The notes: a model not told the origin generated them from the sequence alone. A stretch of 26,261 nucleotides of DNA from Bacteroidales bacterium (GCA_021106655.1 JAIOTT010000152.1:1-26261); one strand, 5' to 3'. Counted from the first letter of the stretch, positions 1 to 7,559 are shown. Made by a program: numbers and translations.

Positions 1-56
1 AAAAGAACTATTACTACAAGCATTACGGTTTTTCCGTTAGGTGTCTTAAGGACTGA
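1..56 (+). CDS. FISUMP-domain protein, 3' end only (partial)
   Basis: Reading from base 3, the codons give KNYYYKHYGFSVRCLKD followed by TGA at 54-56. The end GFSVRCLKD is the usual C-terminus of the Fibrobacter succinogenes major paralogous (FISUMP) domain, and it matches the end of the complete gene at 683-4798 (GFSCRCLKD). This is therefore the tail of a paralogue whose body lies left of the window. The eight codons before GFS (3-26) differ from the complete gene only at first and second positions, never at the third, which suggests a DGR variable repeat. Partial because of the window edge, not by mutation. Confidence 0.75.
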   Translation, partial: KNYYYKHYGFSVRCLKD

Positions 57-59
57 TTG

Positions 60-84
60 TGCACTGAAGCTTGTTCAGGGTGCA
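60..84 (+). other. Hairpin just after the stop codon of the partial FISUMP gene
   Basis: TGCA-CTGAA (60-68) can pair with TTCAG-GG-TGCA (74-84), giving a 9-bp stem with a two-base bulge and a five-base loop. It begins 4 bases after the TGA. No T-run follows, so it does not look like an intrinsic terminator. The complete FISUMP gene has a hairpin in the same place (4805-4831). Confidence 0.45.
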
Positions 85-350
85 AGGCACATTGTACTAT
101 TAAACTGACTAAGCGAACTATAAACAAGATGGTGGACTGTAAACAATAAAAATATTTTAAGGAAAAGAAACGAGCTGTTATAGATAAACAGAAGCCTCAC
201 AAGAAACCGAGAGATAAATGAGTTAACAGAGATGACCCACCGGCAGGGACTAACAGGGATACCTGTCAAACCACCCTGCGGTGCTTTTATCTAAGGATGG
301 AGGTATTGAGCGGACAGGGAAAAGGGATGCTGAAAGAAGCATCAGTAAAA

Positions 351-388
351 GGGACGCCACCTCCTTATTCTTCGGGGGTTGGCGTCCC
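351..388 (+). other. GC-rich hairpin
   Basis: GGGACGCCA (351-359) pairs perfectly with TGGCGTCCC (380-388). With T379 bulged, CCTCC (360-364, one G-T pair) pairs with GGGGG (374-378), leaving a nine-base loop. A smaller hairpin, GATGC/GCATC, lies just upstream (about 327-344). No T-run follows. It could be a processed RNA structure, a factor-assisted terminator, or a relic. Confidence 0.4.
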
Positions 389-410
389 TGATATATCAAA
401 TTCTTTTCCC

Positions 411-444
411 AACAATCGAACAATAAAGCAATTGTTCGATTGTT
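411..444. repeat. Palindrome built from GAACAATN octamers, copy 1
   Basis: AACAATCGAACAAT (411-424) is perfectly inverted at 431-444 around a six-base spacer. It sits 16 bases before the first copy of the 124-bp repeat. A palindrome of different sequence but the same octamer style (4850-4883) sits 8 bases before the second copy. Confidence 0.7.
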
Positions 445-460
445 ACATTGTTAGACTTTC

Positions 461-584
461 AGTCTGAGGTTTGTGAATTTGATTATTTGCTTAAAACCAC
501 TTTTTTTTATTGAAACCTCTATCCTCCAGATAAATCTGGAGGCAATTCAAATCTGAAAAGAGTATCGAGTACAGAGTATCAAGT
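461..584 (+). repeat. 124-bp exact direct repeat, copy 1
   Basis: Bases 461-584 are identical to 4892-5015 (offset 4431). The unit starts AGTCTGAGGTTTGTG and ends GAGTATCAAGT. It contains a perfect 9-bp inverted repeat, CCTCCAGAT-AA-ATCTGGAGG (523-542), and heptamer-like AGTATC/AGTAC motifs at its end. Both copies lie downstream of a FISUMP gene, which fits duplication of a gene-plus-flank unit or a dispersed non-coding element. Confidence 0.9.
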
Positions 585-682
585 TTCAAGCAATGAAACC
601 ATAGAACAATATAACAATTGAAATATTTTTCATATCTTGCAATCACATTAATCAAATAATCCTTCCCCAAACATCTTATGCC

Positions 683-3600
683 ATGAGAAAAATCTTATTA
701 ACAGTTGTATTTTTGGCTCTTTCTACATTCTTCACTTTTGGACAATGTGTAAGCTGTAAGATATTTTTACAAGGAGCTTACCAAAACGGTTCCATAATGA
801 ATACATCAATCAATGGGTTGGTCCCGGCAGTACAACCATTTAATGTTGATCCCTGGAGTTATCCCGGAACAGAAAACCTTAATTCTATACCGCTAAATAT
901 GGTTGACTGGGTACTTGTCGAGTTACGTGATCCTGCCGATCCAAGAATTATTATGGCACAACGAGTTGCTGTTTTGTTAAGCGATGGTAATGTGGTCGAT
1001 ACAAACCTGAATAGTGCAATTGATTTTAGTGGAATACTTCCGGGCGATTATTTCTTATGTATTCATCACCGTAATCACTTTCCGGTTATGAGTGCAATTC
1101 CTGTTGCTATTCCCAATGCAATTTCTTATAATTTCAGAGACACTTTAAATTTCCCACCATATGGTGGAGGTTCTCAGGCATTGATTGAACTGGAACCGGG
1201 AATATTTGGTATGATAGCCGGTGATGTGAATAAAGATGGTATACTAAAATATAGTGGCCCTGCTAATGATCGTGGACCGGTTTTACAGTATATTGTTAAC
1301 GAAAGTGGTTCTACAAGTATTACTACAACAGTTTCAGGGTACAGTGGTGAGGATATCACTATGGATAGCATTATTAAATATAGCGGCTCGGGCAATGATC
1401 CTTCTGTTATTATTCAGAACCTTGTTGGATTAACCGGTTCAACTTCAATCACAAGTGTATATAATTCAATTGTCCCTTTAGGAATAATTAAAAAGGAGTG
1501 TGGTTCTGATACAATAATTTTAAAAGTTAATAACTATCAATACGGCACAGTTCAATGGGAGGAATCTTATGATACTGTTAACTGGGTTGCAATCAACAGT
1601 GCTAATGATACGATTTATAAATTCCTGCCAACAGAATCAAAATATTACAGGGCAGTATTAAAATTTTCTACTGCTCCACCTGAATATACAGAACATACTA
1701 TTGTTCAGATCCCACCTGATGCAGATGCAGGTTCCGACAGAGTAATGCCCGGCAATTATGCTGTAATGATGGGAAATATGGAGCCCGAGGCTACGGGAAC
1801 ATGGAGCATTATTCTGGGTAATGGCGGTTCCTTTACTGATATCAATGATCCTTATGCTGAATTTCAGGGCAGCGATACATTATACACTCTTGTCTGGACA
1901 CTCTCAAATACTTGCGGAGTAAGTTCTGACACTATTAGTATAGAGTTAGTGCAAAACGTTTACCTTGATGTGTATGCTATAGTTGATAGTACTGATCAAA
2001 TATTCAGCGATTCTGCACAAATGGCTAATGGAATATATATTATTCGATTTAGTAATCCGGTACCTGCAATCACTGATTCAACGGTTTTGATGGGCTTGGT
2101 TGATGATGGTTTTTTAAGGGCAGTTGATTCTCTTGTTTTTCAGGGTGACACAGTAACCATGTTTACAAGCCAGGGAACTCTTGAAGATATCACCATTGAA
2201 GGCGCTTATGACCTTGCACAGATTTTTGATATTGACACAAACCTTCAGAGATCTAATGGCTATGAGAGGATGACCAGATTCCCAACCCGAAAAGAACTTA
2301 GTAATCCCAAATACAAAACAGGAAATTATTATTATGTAGTTGAAGAGACACCTGTTTATACTTATCCGGGTGTTGATGCCAGCATAGGTAGAAACAGAGA
2401 TGGCGGAGCTCTGATTGACCTGAATTTTGATTGTAATCTTAATAATAGTTCAAATGTTAATCTTGATTTAACAGGATATTATAGATTCAATCCCAACTTA
2501 AAAGCTGAACTAAAAATGAGGTGGTTTAGTGTCAAACTCTTTAAAATGGGAATGTATAATGGAACTATTGAACGAAACTATAAAATTGACCTTATTGCAA
2601 GTGCTTCATCAAATTTGTTGGATCATGAGTTTACATTGTTATCATTAAAAAAGAATATAATTTTCGTGTTGGGTGGTGTACCTGTATGGGTACAGACACA
2701 ATTGAATATTGATGGAAGTATATCTGCAGATGTATCAGCAAGTATGAACCTATCGCATGAATATACTAAAATAAATACTTATACAGCTGCTGTTGAATAC
2801 GAAAATGGGCAATGGTCATATCCATTCTCTAAAAGCCAGAGTATAAATACTCAGAATAACTTCACCATTCAAGGTGATTTGTCGCAAAATTTCAACGTTG
2901 GCCCTAATATCACCTTTAAATTATATGGTATTGTTGGGCCATATATTGATGCACGATTAACTGAGGACTTCAACCTTTGTGTATATAATGCCAACTGGCA
3001 GGCTAACTTAGATATTGGTGGCAAGCTAACAGTGGGAGCAAAGGCTGAAGCCCTGGGTGTTACTTTGTTTGACATAAGCAAAACCTGGGAGCAGGGTTTT
3101 TATAAGCTTCAATTCCCCAACAAACTGGAAATGATCTCGGGTAACAATCAGATGTATAATACAGGTAGTCCTTTAGCCATGCCTGTTAAAGTGAAAGTTC
3201 TAAGCAATAAAGGTTTTACAGTTCCACTTGCATTAGTAAAGTTCCAACCTAAAAACGGAGGTTCTGTGCAAAATACCATTGTTATTTCTAATTCATCAGG
3301 TGAAGTCCAAACTGTTTGGACTCCTGGAGGAAACCAGTTGAGTGAGTTGGAAGTATTTGCGTTGGATTGTGATGGAAACCAAATAGGAAACACTCCACTC
3401 GTATTTCATGCAAATTCAGGAGGAACAAATTGTACTCAGTCATCTTTATCTGCTTCAATATTCACTACAGGCATTACTTTAAGTCCACAAGGTCATATGG
3501 GTAATCCTCCATACACCTATTCAACTGATGGGATTAACTATTCTTTGCAAGTTCCACAGATCATACCTGTGAGTGGCCAGACCTATAATTTTTATGTGAA

Positions 3601-4798
3601 AGATAACCCTAGTTGTGTCGCAACAGTTAGTTATAATGCTCCTGTTGATCCATGTGCAAATTCAAACCTTAATGTTAATACTTTTGTTATGGGTAATGTA
3701 ATTGAGGCAACAGCCATTAATGGTAATCCACCCTATTTATTCTCATTGGATAATGCAACAAGTGGATTTACATCTAACAGCACTTTTCAGAACGTTTCTG
3801 TTGGCAGTCATACAGTTTATGTTCAGGATAATAACGGTTGTATGGATTCAGAGACTGTAAATGTTAGTAGTAATTCTGTTCCAATTATTGCAGAATTTGT
3901 TGCAAATCCAACATATACAAACATAGGAAATATTGTGGAATTTCTGGATCTTTCAAATAGCGCAACATCGTGGTCATGGGATTTTGGTGATGGAAACACT
4001 AGCACACAACAAAACCTAGCACATTCATATAGTTCTTTAGGAAGCTATACTGTAACGTTGACTGTAACAAACTCCTATGGTTCAGATACAGAAACCAAAA
4101 ATAATTATATCCATATTGGCACTTCATCCTGCCCTGCAAGCTTCACTGATGCCAGGGACAACCATAATTACACAGCAGTCCAAATCGGCTCCCAGTGCTG
4201 GATGGCCGAAAACCTTGCCTATTTGCCTTTAGTTAGTCCTTCAAGTCAGGGTTCAAATACTACACCATATTATTATGTTTATGGTTACCAGGGTACAAGT
4301 GTTTCAGCTGCAAAAGCTACAAGTAATTACCAAACATACAGCGTTCTATACAACTGGCCTGCAGCTATGGCCGGCGAAGTAAGCAGCAATAGTGTGCCAA
4401 GTGGTGTGCAGGGCATATGCCCAAGTGGTTGGCATTTACCAAGCGATGAAGAATGGAAAATTCTTGAAGGAGAAGTTGACAGTCAATATGGATATCCTGA
4501 TCCGGAATGGGATGGATCAGGATATCGTGGTTTAGATGCAGGAGGAAATTTAAAAGAAACAGGAACAACACATTGGAGCTCCCCCAATACGGGCGCAACA
4601 AACAGCAGTGGCTTTACTGCTTTGCCTGCTGGCAACCGCAGCTACAATGGCTCGTTCAACAATTTGGGCGACCTCGCTTTCTTTTGGTCTTCAGCGGAGA
4701 ACGCATGGCTCCGCGACCTGCACTACGATGGCGCCGATGTGTACCGGCGCAATGGCTACGAGGATTACGGTTTTTCTTGTAGGTGCTTAAAGGACTAG
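683..4798 (+). CDS. Large exported protein with dockerin-like, SprB, PKD and C-terminal FISUMP domains; candidate DGR target
   Basis: A 1371-residue protein with a Sec signal peptide (MRK, then a hydrophobic stretch ending ...TFG near residue 20; no lipobox). Residues 180-186 (GDVNKDG) and about 228-245 resemble calcium-binding dockerin/EF-hand loops. Ig-like and beta-rich segments follow. Residues about 916-1062 contain two SprB-like repeats (NGNPPYLFSLDN...), about 1066-1145 a PKD domain (WSWDFGDGNTS), and 1150-1371 a FISUMP domain (WMAENLAYLP, WHLPSDEEW, WSSAEN, GFSCRCLKD). Adhesion or surface binding is the likely role (inference). No type IX sorting domain is visible because the C-terminus is FISUMP. 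The last 180 or so bases are clearly richer in G+C and poorer in A than the rest of the gene, with many variable-looking NNC codons (gac, ctc, cac, tac, ggc, cgc), as in DGR-diversified genes. The start ATG directly precedes the signal peptide. Confidence 0.85.
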   Translation: MRKILLTVVFLALSTFFTFGQCVSCKIFLQGAYQNGSIMNTSINGLVPAVQPFNVDPWSYPGTENLNSIPLNMVDWVLVELRDPADPRIIMAQRVAVLLSDGNVVDTNLNSAIDFSGILPGDYFLCIHHRNHFPVMSAIPVAIPNAISYNFRDTLNFPPYGGGSQALIELEPGIFGMIAGDVNKDGILKYSGPANDRGPVLQYIVNESGSTSITTTVSGYSGEDITMDSIIKYSGSGNDPSVIIQNLVGLTGSTSITSVYNSIVPLGIIKKECGSDTIILKVNNYQYGTVQWEESYDTVNWVAINSANDTIYKFLPTESKYYRAVLKFSTAPPEYTEHTIVQIPPDADAGSDRVMPGNYAVMMGNMEPEATGTWSIILGNGGSFTDINDPYAEFQGSDTLYTLVWTLSNTCGVSSDTISIELVQNVYLDVYAIVDSTDQIFSDSAQMANGIYIIRFSNPVPAITDSTVLMGLVDDGFLRAVDSLVFQGDTVTMFTSQGTLEDITIEGAYDLAQIFDIDTNLQRSNGYERMTRFPTRKELSNPKYKTGNYYYVVEETPVYTYPGVDASIGRNRDGGALIDLNFDCNLNNSSNVNLDLTGYYRFNPNLKAELKMRWFSVKLFKMGMYNGTIERNYKIDLIASASSNLLDHEFTLLSLKKNIIFVLGGVPVWVQTQLNIDGSISADVSASMNLSHEYTKINTYTAAVEYENGQWSYPFSKSQSINTQNNFTIQGDLSQNFNVGPNITFKLYGIVGPYIDARLTEDFNLCVYNANWQANLDIGGKLTVGAKAEALGVTLFDISKTWEQGFYKLQFPNKLEMISGNNQMYNTGSPLAMPVKVKVLSNKGFTVPLALVKFQPKNGGSVQNTIVISNSSGEVQTVWTPGGNQLSELEVFALDCDGNQIGNTPLVFHANSGGTNCTQSSLSASIFTTGITLSPQGHMGNPPYTYSTDGINYSLQVPQIIPVSGQTYNFYVKDNPSCVATVSYNAPVDPCANSNLNVNTFVMGNVIEATAINGNPPYLFSLDNATSGFTSNSTFQNVSVGSHTVYVQDNNGCMDSETVNVSSNSVPIIAEFVANPTYTNIGNIVEFLDLSNSATSWSWDFGDGNTSTQQNLAHSYSSLGSYTVTLTVTNSYGSDTETKNNYIHIGTSSCPASFTDARDNHNYTAVQIGSQCWMAENLAYLPLVSPSSQGSNTTPYYYVYGYQGTSVSAAKATSNYQTYSVLYNWPAAMAGEVSSNSVPSGVQGICPSGWHLPSDEEWKILEGEVDSQYGYPDPEWDGSGYRGLDAGGNLKETGTTHWSSPNTGATNSSGFTALPAGNRSYNGSFNNLGDLAFFWSSAENAWLRDLHYDGADVYRRNGYEDYGFSCRCLKD
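4624..4777 (+). other. Candidate DGR variable repeat (approximate limits)
   Basis: This 3' segment encodes GNRSYNGSFNNLGDLAFF, then WSSAENAW and the variable-looking end before GFS. Many codons look like AAC with first and second bases replaced: gac, ctc, ttc, cgc, cac, tac, ggc, gcc. Aligned with the partial gene at 3-26, codons 4745-4768 differ at 9 of 16 first/second positions and 0 of 8 third positions; every difference can be explained by A in a shared template. A ninth, partial codon (bases 1-2 against 4743-4744) does differ at its third base. The template repeat and reverse transcriptase are not in the window, so limits are estimates. Confidence 0.55.
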
Positions 4799-4804
4799 TT
4801 GACT

Positions 4805-4831
4805 ATCCTTGAATGCATAGCATTCGAGGAT
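4805..4831 (+). other. Hairpin just after the FISUMP gene
   Basis: ATCCTTGAATGC (4805-4816) pairs with GCATTCGAGGAT (4820-4831): a 12-bp stem with one G-T pair and a three-base loop, starting 7 bases after the stop codon. There is no T-run. In characterised DGRs a hairpin or cruciform just downstream of the variable repeat aids target recognition; that role here is inference. Confidence 0.55.
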
Positions 4832-4849
4832 GCATGAAATATACAATCG

Positions 4850-4883
4850 AGCCATTGAGCAATTGTTCAATTGCTCAATGGCT
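4850..4883. repeat. Palindrome built from octamers, copy 2
   Basis: AGCCATTGAGCAATTG (4850-4865) is perfectly inverted at 4868-4883 around TT. The arms differ in sequence from the palindrome at 411-444, yet pairing is complete in both, so changes in one arm are matched in the other. It lies 8 bases before the second 124-bp repeat. Confidence 0.75.
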
Positions 4884-4891
4884 AAACTTTT

Positions 4892-5015
4892 AGTCTGAGG
4901 TTTGTGAATTTGATTATTTGCTTAAAACCACTTTTTTTTATTGAAACCTCTATCCTCCAGATAAATCTGGAGGCAATTCAAATCTGAAAAGAGTATCGAG
5001 TACAGAGTATCAAGT
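4892..5015 (+). repeat. 124-bp exact direct repeat, copy 2
   Basis: Identical to 461-584, including the internal 9-bp inverted repeat (4954-4973) and the run of eight T. Its position after the FISUMP gene parallels that of copy 1. Perfect identity of non-coding DNA implies recent duplication, gene conversion or constraint. Confidence 0.9.
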
Positions 5016-5156
5016 ATCAGGGATAAAGCAATGAAACAATAGAACAATTTAGCAATGGAGTAATTGAAATATGCTTAAATGGGAAATGTTTTTTGTAATG
5101 TTAGCACATTATTGGAATGGAGGGATGGAGTCCAATTTTTAAGTTATTAGAAAAAA

Positions 5157-5459
5157 TTAATCAATCCTGATTCCCGATTTTTGTATTTCAGAAAGAAAGC
5201 CGCTTTTGTCAAAATTTCTTTCAAGCAAGATAGGTTCAATTCTATCATCAATTTGTCTGCGTAATTTCCATAGAATAGGAGTTGTTGAAAAATAATCACC
5301 TTTTAATTCATTTACAACAATGGCAACGTCTATATCACTATCCTTATTAAAATTATCCTTCGCATATGAGCCAAAAAGAAAAATACTGTCAATATCAAAA
5401 TGCATATCTAACAGAAGACGATATTTTTTAATCTTATCTATAACCTCGCTTTTATCCAT
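5157..5459 (-). CDS. MNT-family nucleotidyltransferase (antitoxin-like)
   Basis: A 100-residue minimal nucleotidyltransferase. The polymerase-beta-like active site is visible as FLFGSYAKDNFNKDSDIDVAI (residues about 27-47): the GS motif is followed by the D-x-D pair (DSDIDVAI) that binds metal and nucleotide. It overlaps the end of the HEPN gene by 22 bases and is transcribed after it. In HEPN/MNT modules the MNT protein acts as antitoxin, in some systems by AMPylating the HEPN toxin; this is family knowledge, not shown here. Length is normal and the motif intact, so it is probably functional. Confidence 0.85.
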   Translation of the reverse strand: MDKSEVIDKIKKYRLLLDMHFDIDSIFLFGSYAKDNFNKDSDIDVAIVVNELKGDYFSTTPILWKLRRQIDDRIEPILLERNFDKSGFLSEIQKSGIRID

Positions 5460-5824
5460 TCTTGTAAATGTGTTGTGTTATTTAAGATTTCCTGGCATTT
5501 TTGTTCAGTTAAGCTTTTAAGTAAGCGTTCTTTGTATGAAGGATACCGTGCTTCAATATTTAATGGCTCAATCTGGTCAATAAAATCTTTTTGATCTTCT
5601 GAGAAACTTTTATAAAATCCCCCCTCTTTGGCTATATATGAAAGACTATGAGAATGGGGAGCAGCCTCTTCTTTATTCTGAACGTAATATGCTTTAAAGA
5701 TTTTCTCAATTGTCTGATGACACATGAAACCAACATAAAGATAACGTTTGCTGATTAACATTGCATCAGCAGTTTCCATGTCGTAATCCGATATCCCAAT
5801 CCAATATTTAACAGTATCATTCAT
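5438..5824 (-). CDS. HEPN-domain protein (toxin-like partner)
   Basis: A 128-residue all-helical protein with the HEPN pattern: an N-terminal WIGISDYDMETADAML helix, then YVGFMCHQTIEKIFKAYYV (residues about 30-48) and a downstream APHSHSL segment typical of PF05168-type HEPN proteins. It lacks an obvious RX4HXY signature of the HepT subfamily, so RNase or toxin activity cannot be asserted. It is followed by the MNT gene with a 22-base overlap, implying translational coupling. Such pairs are common in accessory regions of Bacteroidota. The ATG is at 5822-5824. Confidence 0.8.
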   Translation of the reverse strand: MNDTVKYWIGISDYDMETADAMLISKRYLYVGFMCHQTIEKIFKAYYVQNKEEAAPHSHSLSYIAKEGGFYKSFSEDQKDFIDQIEPLNIEARYPSYKERLLKSLTEQKCQEILNNTTHLQEWIKARL

Positions 5825-6008
5825 AATGTGTTTTACAAAGATACAACTTTACTCGGTTTCTGTAACCAATTCTAAGTATAAACCGTAGGATTTAATTGTA
5901 ATTCATAGTAATTTGCCCTTCAGGTGTAACTAGACTCGCATCATTTGCTTCGTACTTCATTTGTGTATTAGTTTAGTATGGAAAAAGGTTTGTGAAAACA
6001 ATAGAATG

Positions 6009-6024
6009 CTTCGACTTCGCTCAG
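6009..6024. repeat. Half copy of a palindromic repeat
   Basis: CTTCGACTTCGCTCAG at 6009-6024 is identical to the left arm of the full palindrome at 19880-19933. The right arm is absent; GAACAATN octamers follow instead. It appears to be a solitary half-element. Confidence 0.7.
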
Positions 6025-6030
6025 CACAGG

Positions 6031-6071
6031 CAATCGAACAATCGAGCAATCGAACAATGGTTCAATTGTTA
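6031..6071. repeat. GAACAATN octamer array (left of the S23 gene)
   Basis: Consecutive 8-base units GAACAATC (6036-6043), GAGCAATC (6044-6051) and GAACAATG (6052-6059) are followed by an inverted unit (TTCAATTGTT). The array runs up to the stop codon of the four-helix gene, and a second array lies on its other side (6460-6499). Confidence 0.7.
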
Positions 6072-6446
6072 TACTTTTAATCTTAGGTTAGTATACTTGA
6101 TTAGCTGGTTTAGTTCTTTTGGCAACTTATCTAATTCTCTAAAAATGTGATTGTATTCATTCTCTGTCAACAATTCTCTAATTCTTGATTTCTCATTCCA
6201 ATCAAGCGATTCTTTAATTGAACCGCTACTATATCGATAAAACTTAACTTTATCTTTCTTGTGATAACGCCCAAAACCTTCTGCTATATTTGCTGATACA
6301 GAATCAATAGACTCTACAAATTGTCCTCCAACAGTCCTTTTTGCAAACCACTCCCATTTTGCTATAATATCCCATATAAAATTACTCAAGTTAAAAGCCC
6401 TTTTATAAGCATCAATATCATTAAGCTGTAGGTATTTCCCTTCCAT
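6069..6446 (-). CDS. Four-helix-bundle protein of the S23 / 23S rRNA intervening-sequence protein family
   Basis: A 125-residue all-helical protein. The signature SVSANIAEGFGR (residues about 49-60) is characteristic of the S23/IVP family (PF05635). These proteins were first seen encoded in intervening sequences of 23S rRNA, but in Bacteroidota they often occur as free-standing genes of unknown function; no rRNA is near here. Octamer arrays border the gene on both sides (6031-6071, 6460-6499), which hints that gene and repeats travel together. The DGR accessory protein Avd belongs to the same superfamily, of interest because a candidate DGR target lies 1.3 kb away, but the sequence looks more like IVP than Avd. 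Confidence 0.85.
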   Translation of the reverse strand: MEGKYLQLNDIDAYKRAFNLSNFIWDIIAKWEWFAKRTVGGQFVESIDSVSANIAEGFGRYHKKDKVKFYRYSSGSIKESLDWNEKSRIRELLTENEYNHIFRELDKLPKELNQLIKYTNLRLKV

Positions 6447-6459
6447 AATATCTTATTTT

Positions 6460-6499
6460 AAACAATCGAACAATTGAACAATAGAACAATCGAACCATT
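6460..6499. repeat. GAACAATN octamer array (right of the S23 gene)
   Basis: Five perfect 8-base units in a row: AAACAATC (6460-6467), GAACAATT, GAACAATA, GAACAATC and GAACCATT (6492-6499). It lies between the S23 gene start and the hypE stop. The same unit family occurs at 411-444, 4850-4883, 6031-6071 and, altered, inside hypF (10990-11021). Confidence 0.8.
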
Positions 6500-6545
6500 A
6501 GTATGAAAAGAATGAGAAAAGTAACCTGTTTTGGAAGATTAATAG

Positions 6546-7559
6546 CTAACAAATTCTCGGAAGCTGTTCTCCGGCAAGCATATCAAGAATTCTGTTACCG
6601 CCAATAATAGTGTTTATCCATGCTTTGCCGGGGTGGTCATCAACAATCTCACCAATAACAGTGCTTTCCCTGCCCAGTTCATCAGCTCGAAGTGCATCAA
6701 GTACGCTCTCCGCATCATCTTTGTCAACCACCATTACGATCTTACCTTCATTGGCGACGTATAATGGGTCAAAGCCTAAGATTTCGCACATCCCTTTAAC
6801 CTTTTCATTAATTTGGATGCTTGACTCATCAATATGTAAACCAAACTCCCGGTCACTAGTAAGTTCGGACAATACAGTTGCAAGTCCGCCACGGGTCGCA
6901 TCTCTCATAAATTTAATGTTTGGTGATGCTCCCATCGCTTTTCTTATCATCAGGTTCAAACATGCACAATCTGATTTAAGGTCAGAAGATAGATTTAGGA
7001 ATTCACGGGCGGCAAGGATTGCCATACCGTGATCACCTATTGATCCGTTAACGATTATTTTGTCTCCTGTTTTAATCTCCTTACCTGAACTGATGTTTTT
7101 ATGTCTCTTTAGTAACTCGCCAATCCCGCTGGTATTAATAAAGATCTTATCACACTTTCCTTTGTCAACTACTTTTGTGTCACCCGTTACTATCATTACA
7201 CCCGCCCTTTTAGCTTCTTCAGCCATAGACCTTACTATTGTTTCAAGCTCTTTCATCCCGAAACCCTCTTCAATAATAAATGAGGAGCTGAGATATAAAG
7301 GTGTGGCACCTGACACAGCCAGATCATTTACAGTACCCGCAACAGCAAGTGTGCCAATGTTGCCACCCGGGAAAAAAACAGGATCTACAACGAATGAATC
7401 TGTTGTAAAAGCAAGGAGATCTTTGTCAATTTTCAGAATAGCCGAATCAGTCTGATCCTTTAATATTGGATTGTCAAAATATTTGACAAATAATCCGCTT
7501 ATAAGGTCATGCGAAAGTTGACCGCCGCTGCCATGTCCAAGTAATATTCTATTATCCAT
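6546..7559 (-). CDS. hypE: Hydrogenase maturation protein HypE (carbamoyl dehydratase)
   Basis: HypE takes the carbamoyl group from HypF on its C-terminal cysteine and dehydrates it to the cyanide ligand of the [NiFe] site. The protein ends in LPRIC, the family's invariant C-terminus with the acceptor cysteine (C337). The PurM-like ATPase features are present: GHGSGGQLSHDLI near the N-terminus, then DPVFFPGGNIG, and GTVNDLAVSGA. The frame stays open upstream to 7649, but homology starts at MDNRILLGHGSGG, so the ATG at 7557-7559 is chosen; this gives 337 residues, the usual length, and an 8-base overlap with hypD. It is the last gene of the hypFCDE operon. No terminator is visible after it. 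Confidence 0.95.
   Translation of the reverse strand: MDNRILLGHGSGGQLSHDLISGLFVKYFDNPILKDQTDSAILKIDKDLLAFTTDSFVVDPVFFPGGNIGTLAVAGTVNDLAVSGATPLYLSSSFIIEEGFGMKELETIVRSMAEEAKRAGVMIVTGDTKVVDKGKCDKIFINTSGIGELLKRHKNISSGKEIKTGDKIIVNGSIGDHGMAILAAREFLNLSSDLKSDCACLNLMIRKAMGASPNIKFMRDATRGGLATVLSELTSDREFGLHIDESSIQINEKVKGMCEILGFDPLYVANEGKIVMVVDKDDAESVLDALRADELGRESTVIGEIVDDHPGKAWINTIIGGNRILDMLAGEQLPRIC

Larger units (their letters stand above)
57..682. other. 626-bp non-coding region between two FISUMP genes
   Basis: No credible gene is present. The stretch holds a post-stop hairpin (60-84), a short stem CACC/GGTG followed by CTTTT (272-288) that could be a weak terminator, a GC-rich hairpin (351-388), a palindrome of GAACAATN octamers (411-444), the first copy of a 124-bp exact repeat (461-584) and further octamer-like sequence (590-622). 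No convincing TTTG/TAnnTTTG promoter was found for the gene at 683. Confidence 0.6.
4799..5156. other. 358-bp non-coding region after the FISUMP gene
   Basis: No gene is visible. It holds the post-stop hairpin (4805-4831), a 34-bp perfect palindrome (4850-4883), the second copy of the 124-bp repeat (4892-5015) and degenerate octamer sequence (about 5028-5069, matching 590-625 in style). The remaining bases up to the MNT gene show nothing recognisable. Confidence 0.6.

Noticed and set aside
57..682. A DGR template repeat between the FISUMP genes
   Set aside because: No AAC/AAT-rich copy of the variable segment was found here or in other intergenic regions. The template and reverse transcriptase must lie outside the window if they exist.
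4507..4790. Two further open frames over the FISUMP 3' end
   Set aside because: They overlap the real FISUMP frame and are open mainly because this stretch is G+C-rich and A-poor. No homology or start signal.
6069..6446. A 23S rRNA intervening sequence
   Set aside because: The S23-type protein is present but there is no rRNA sequence on either side.
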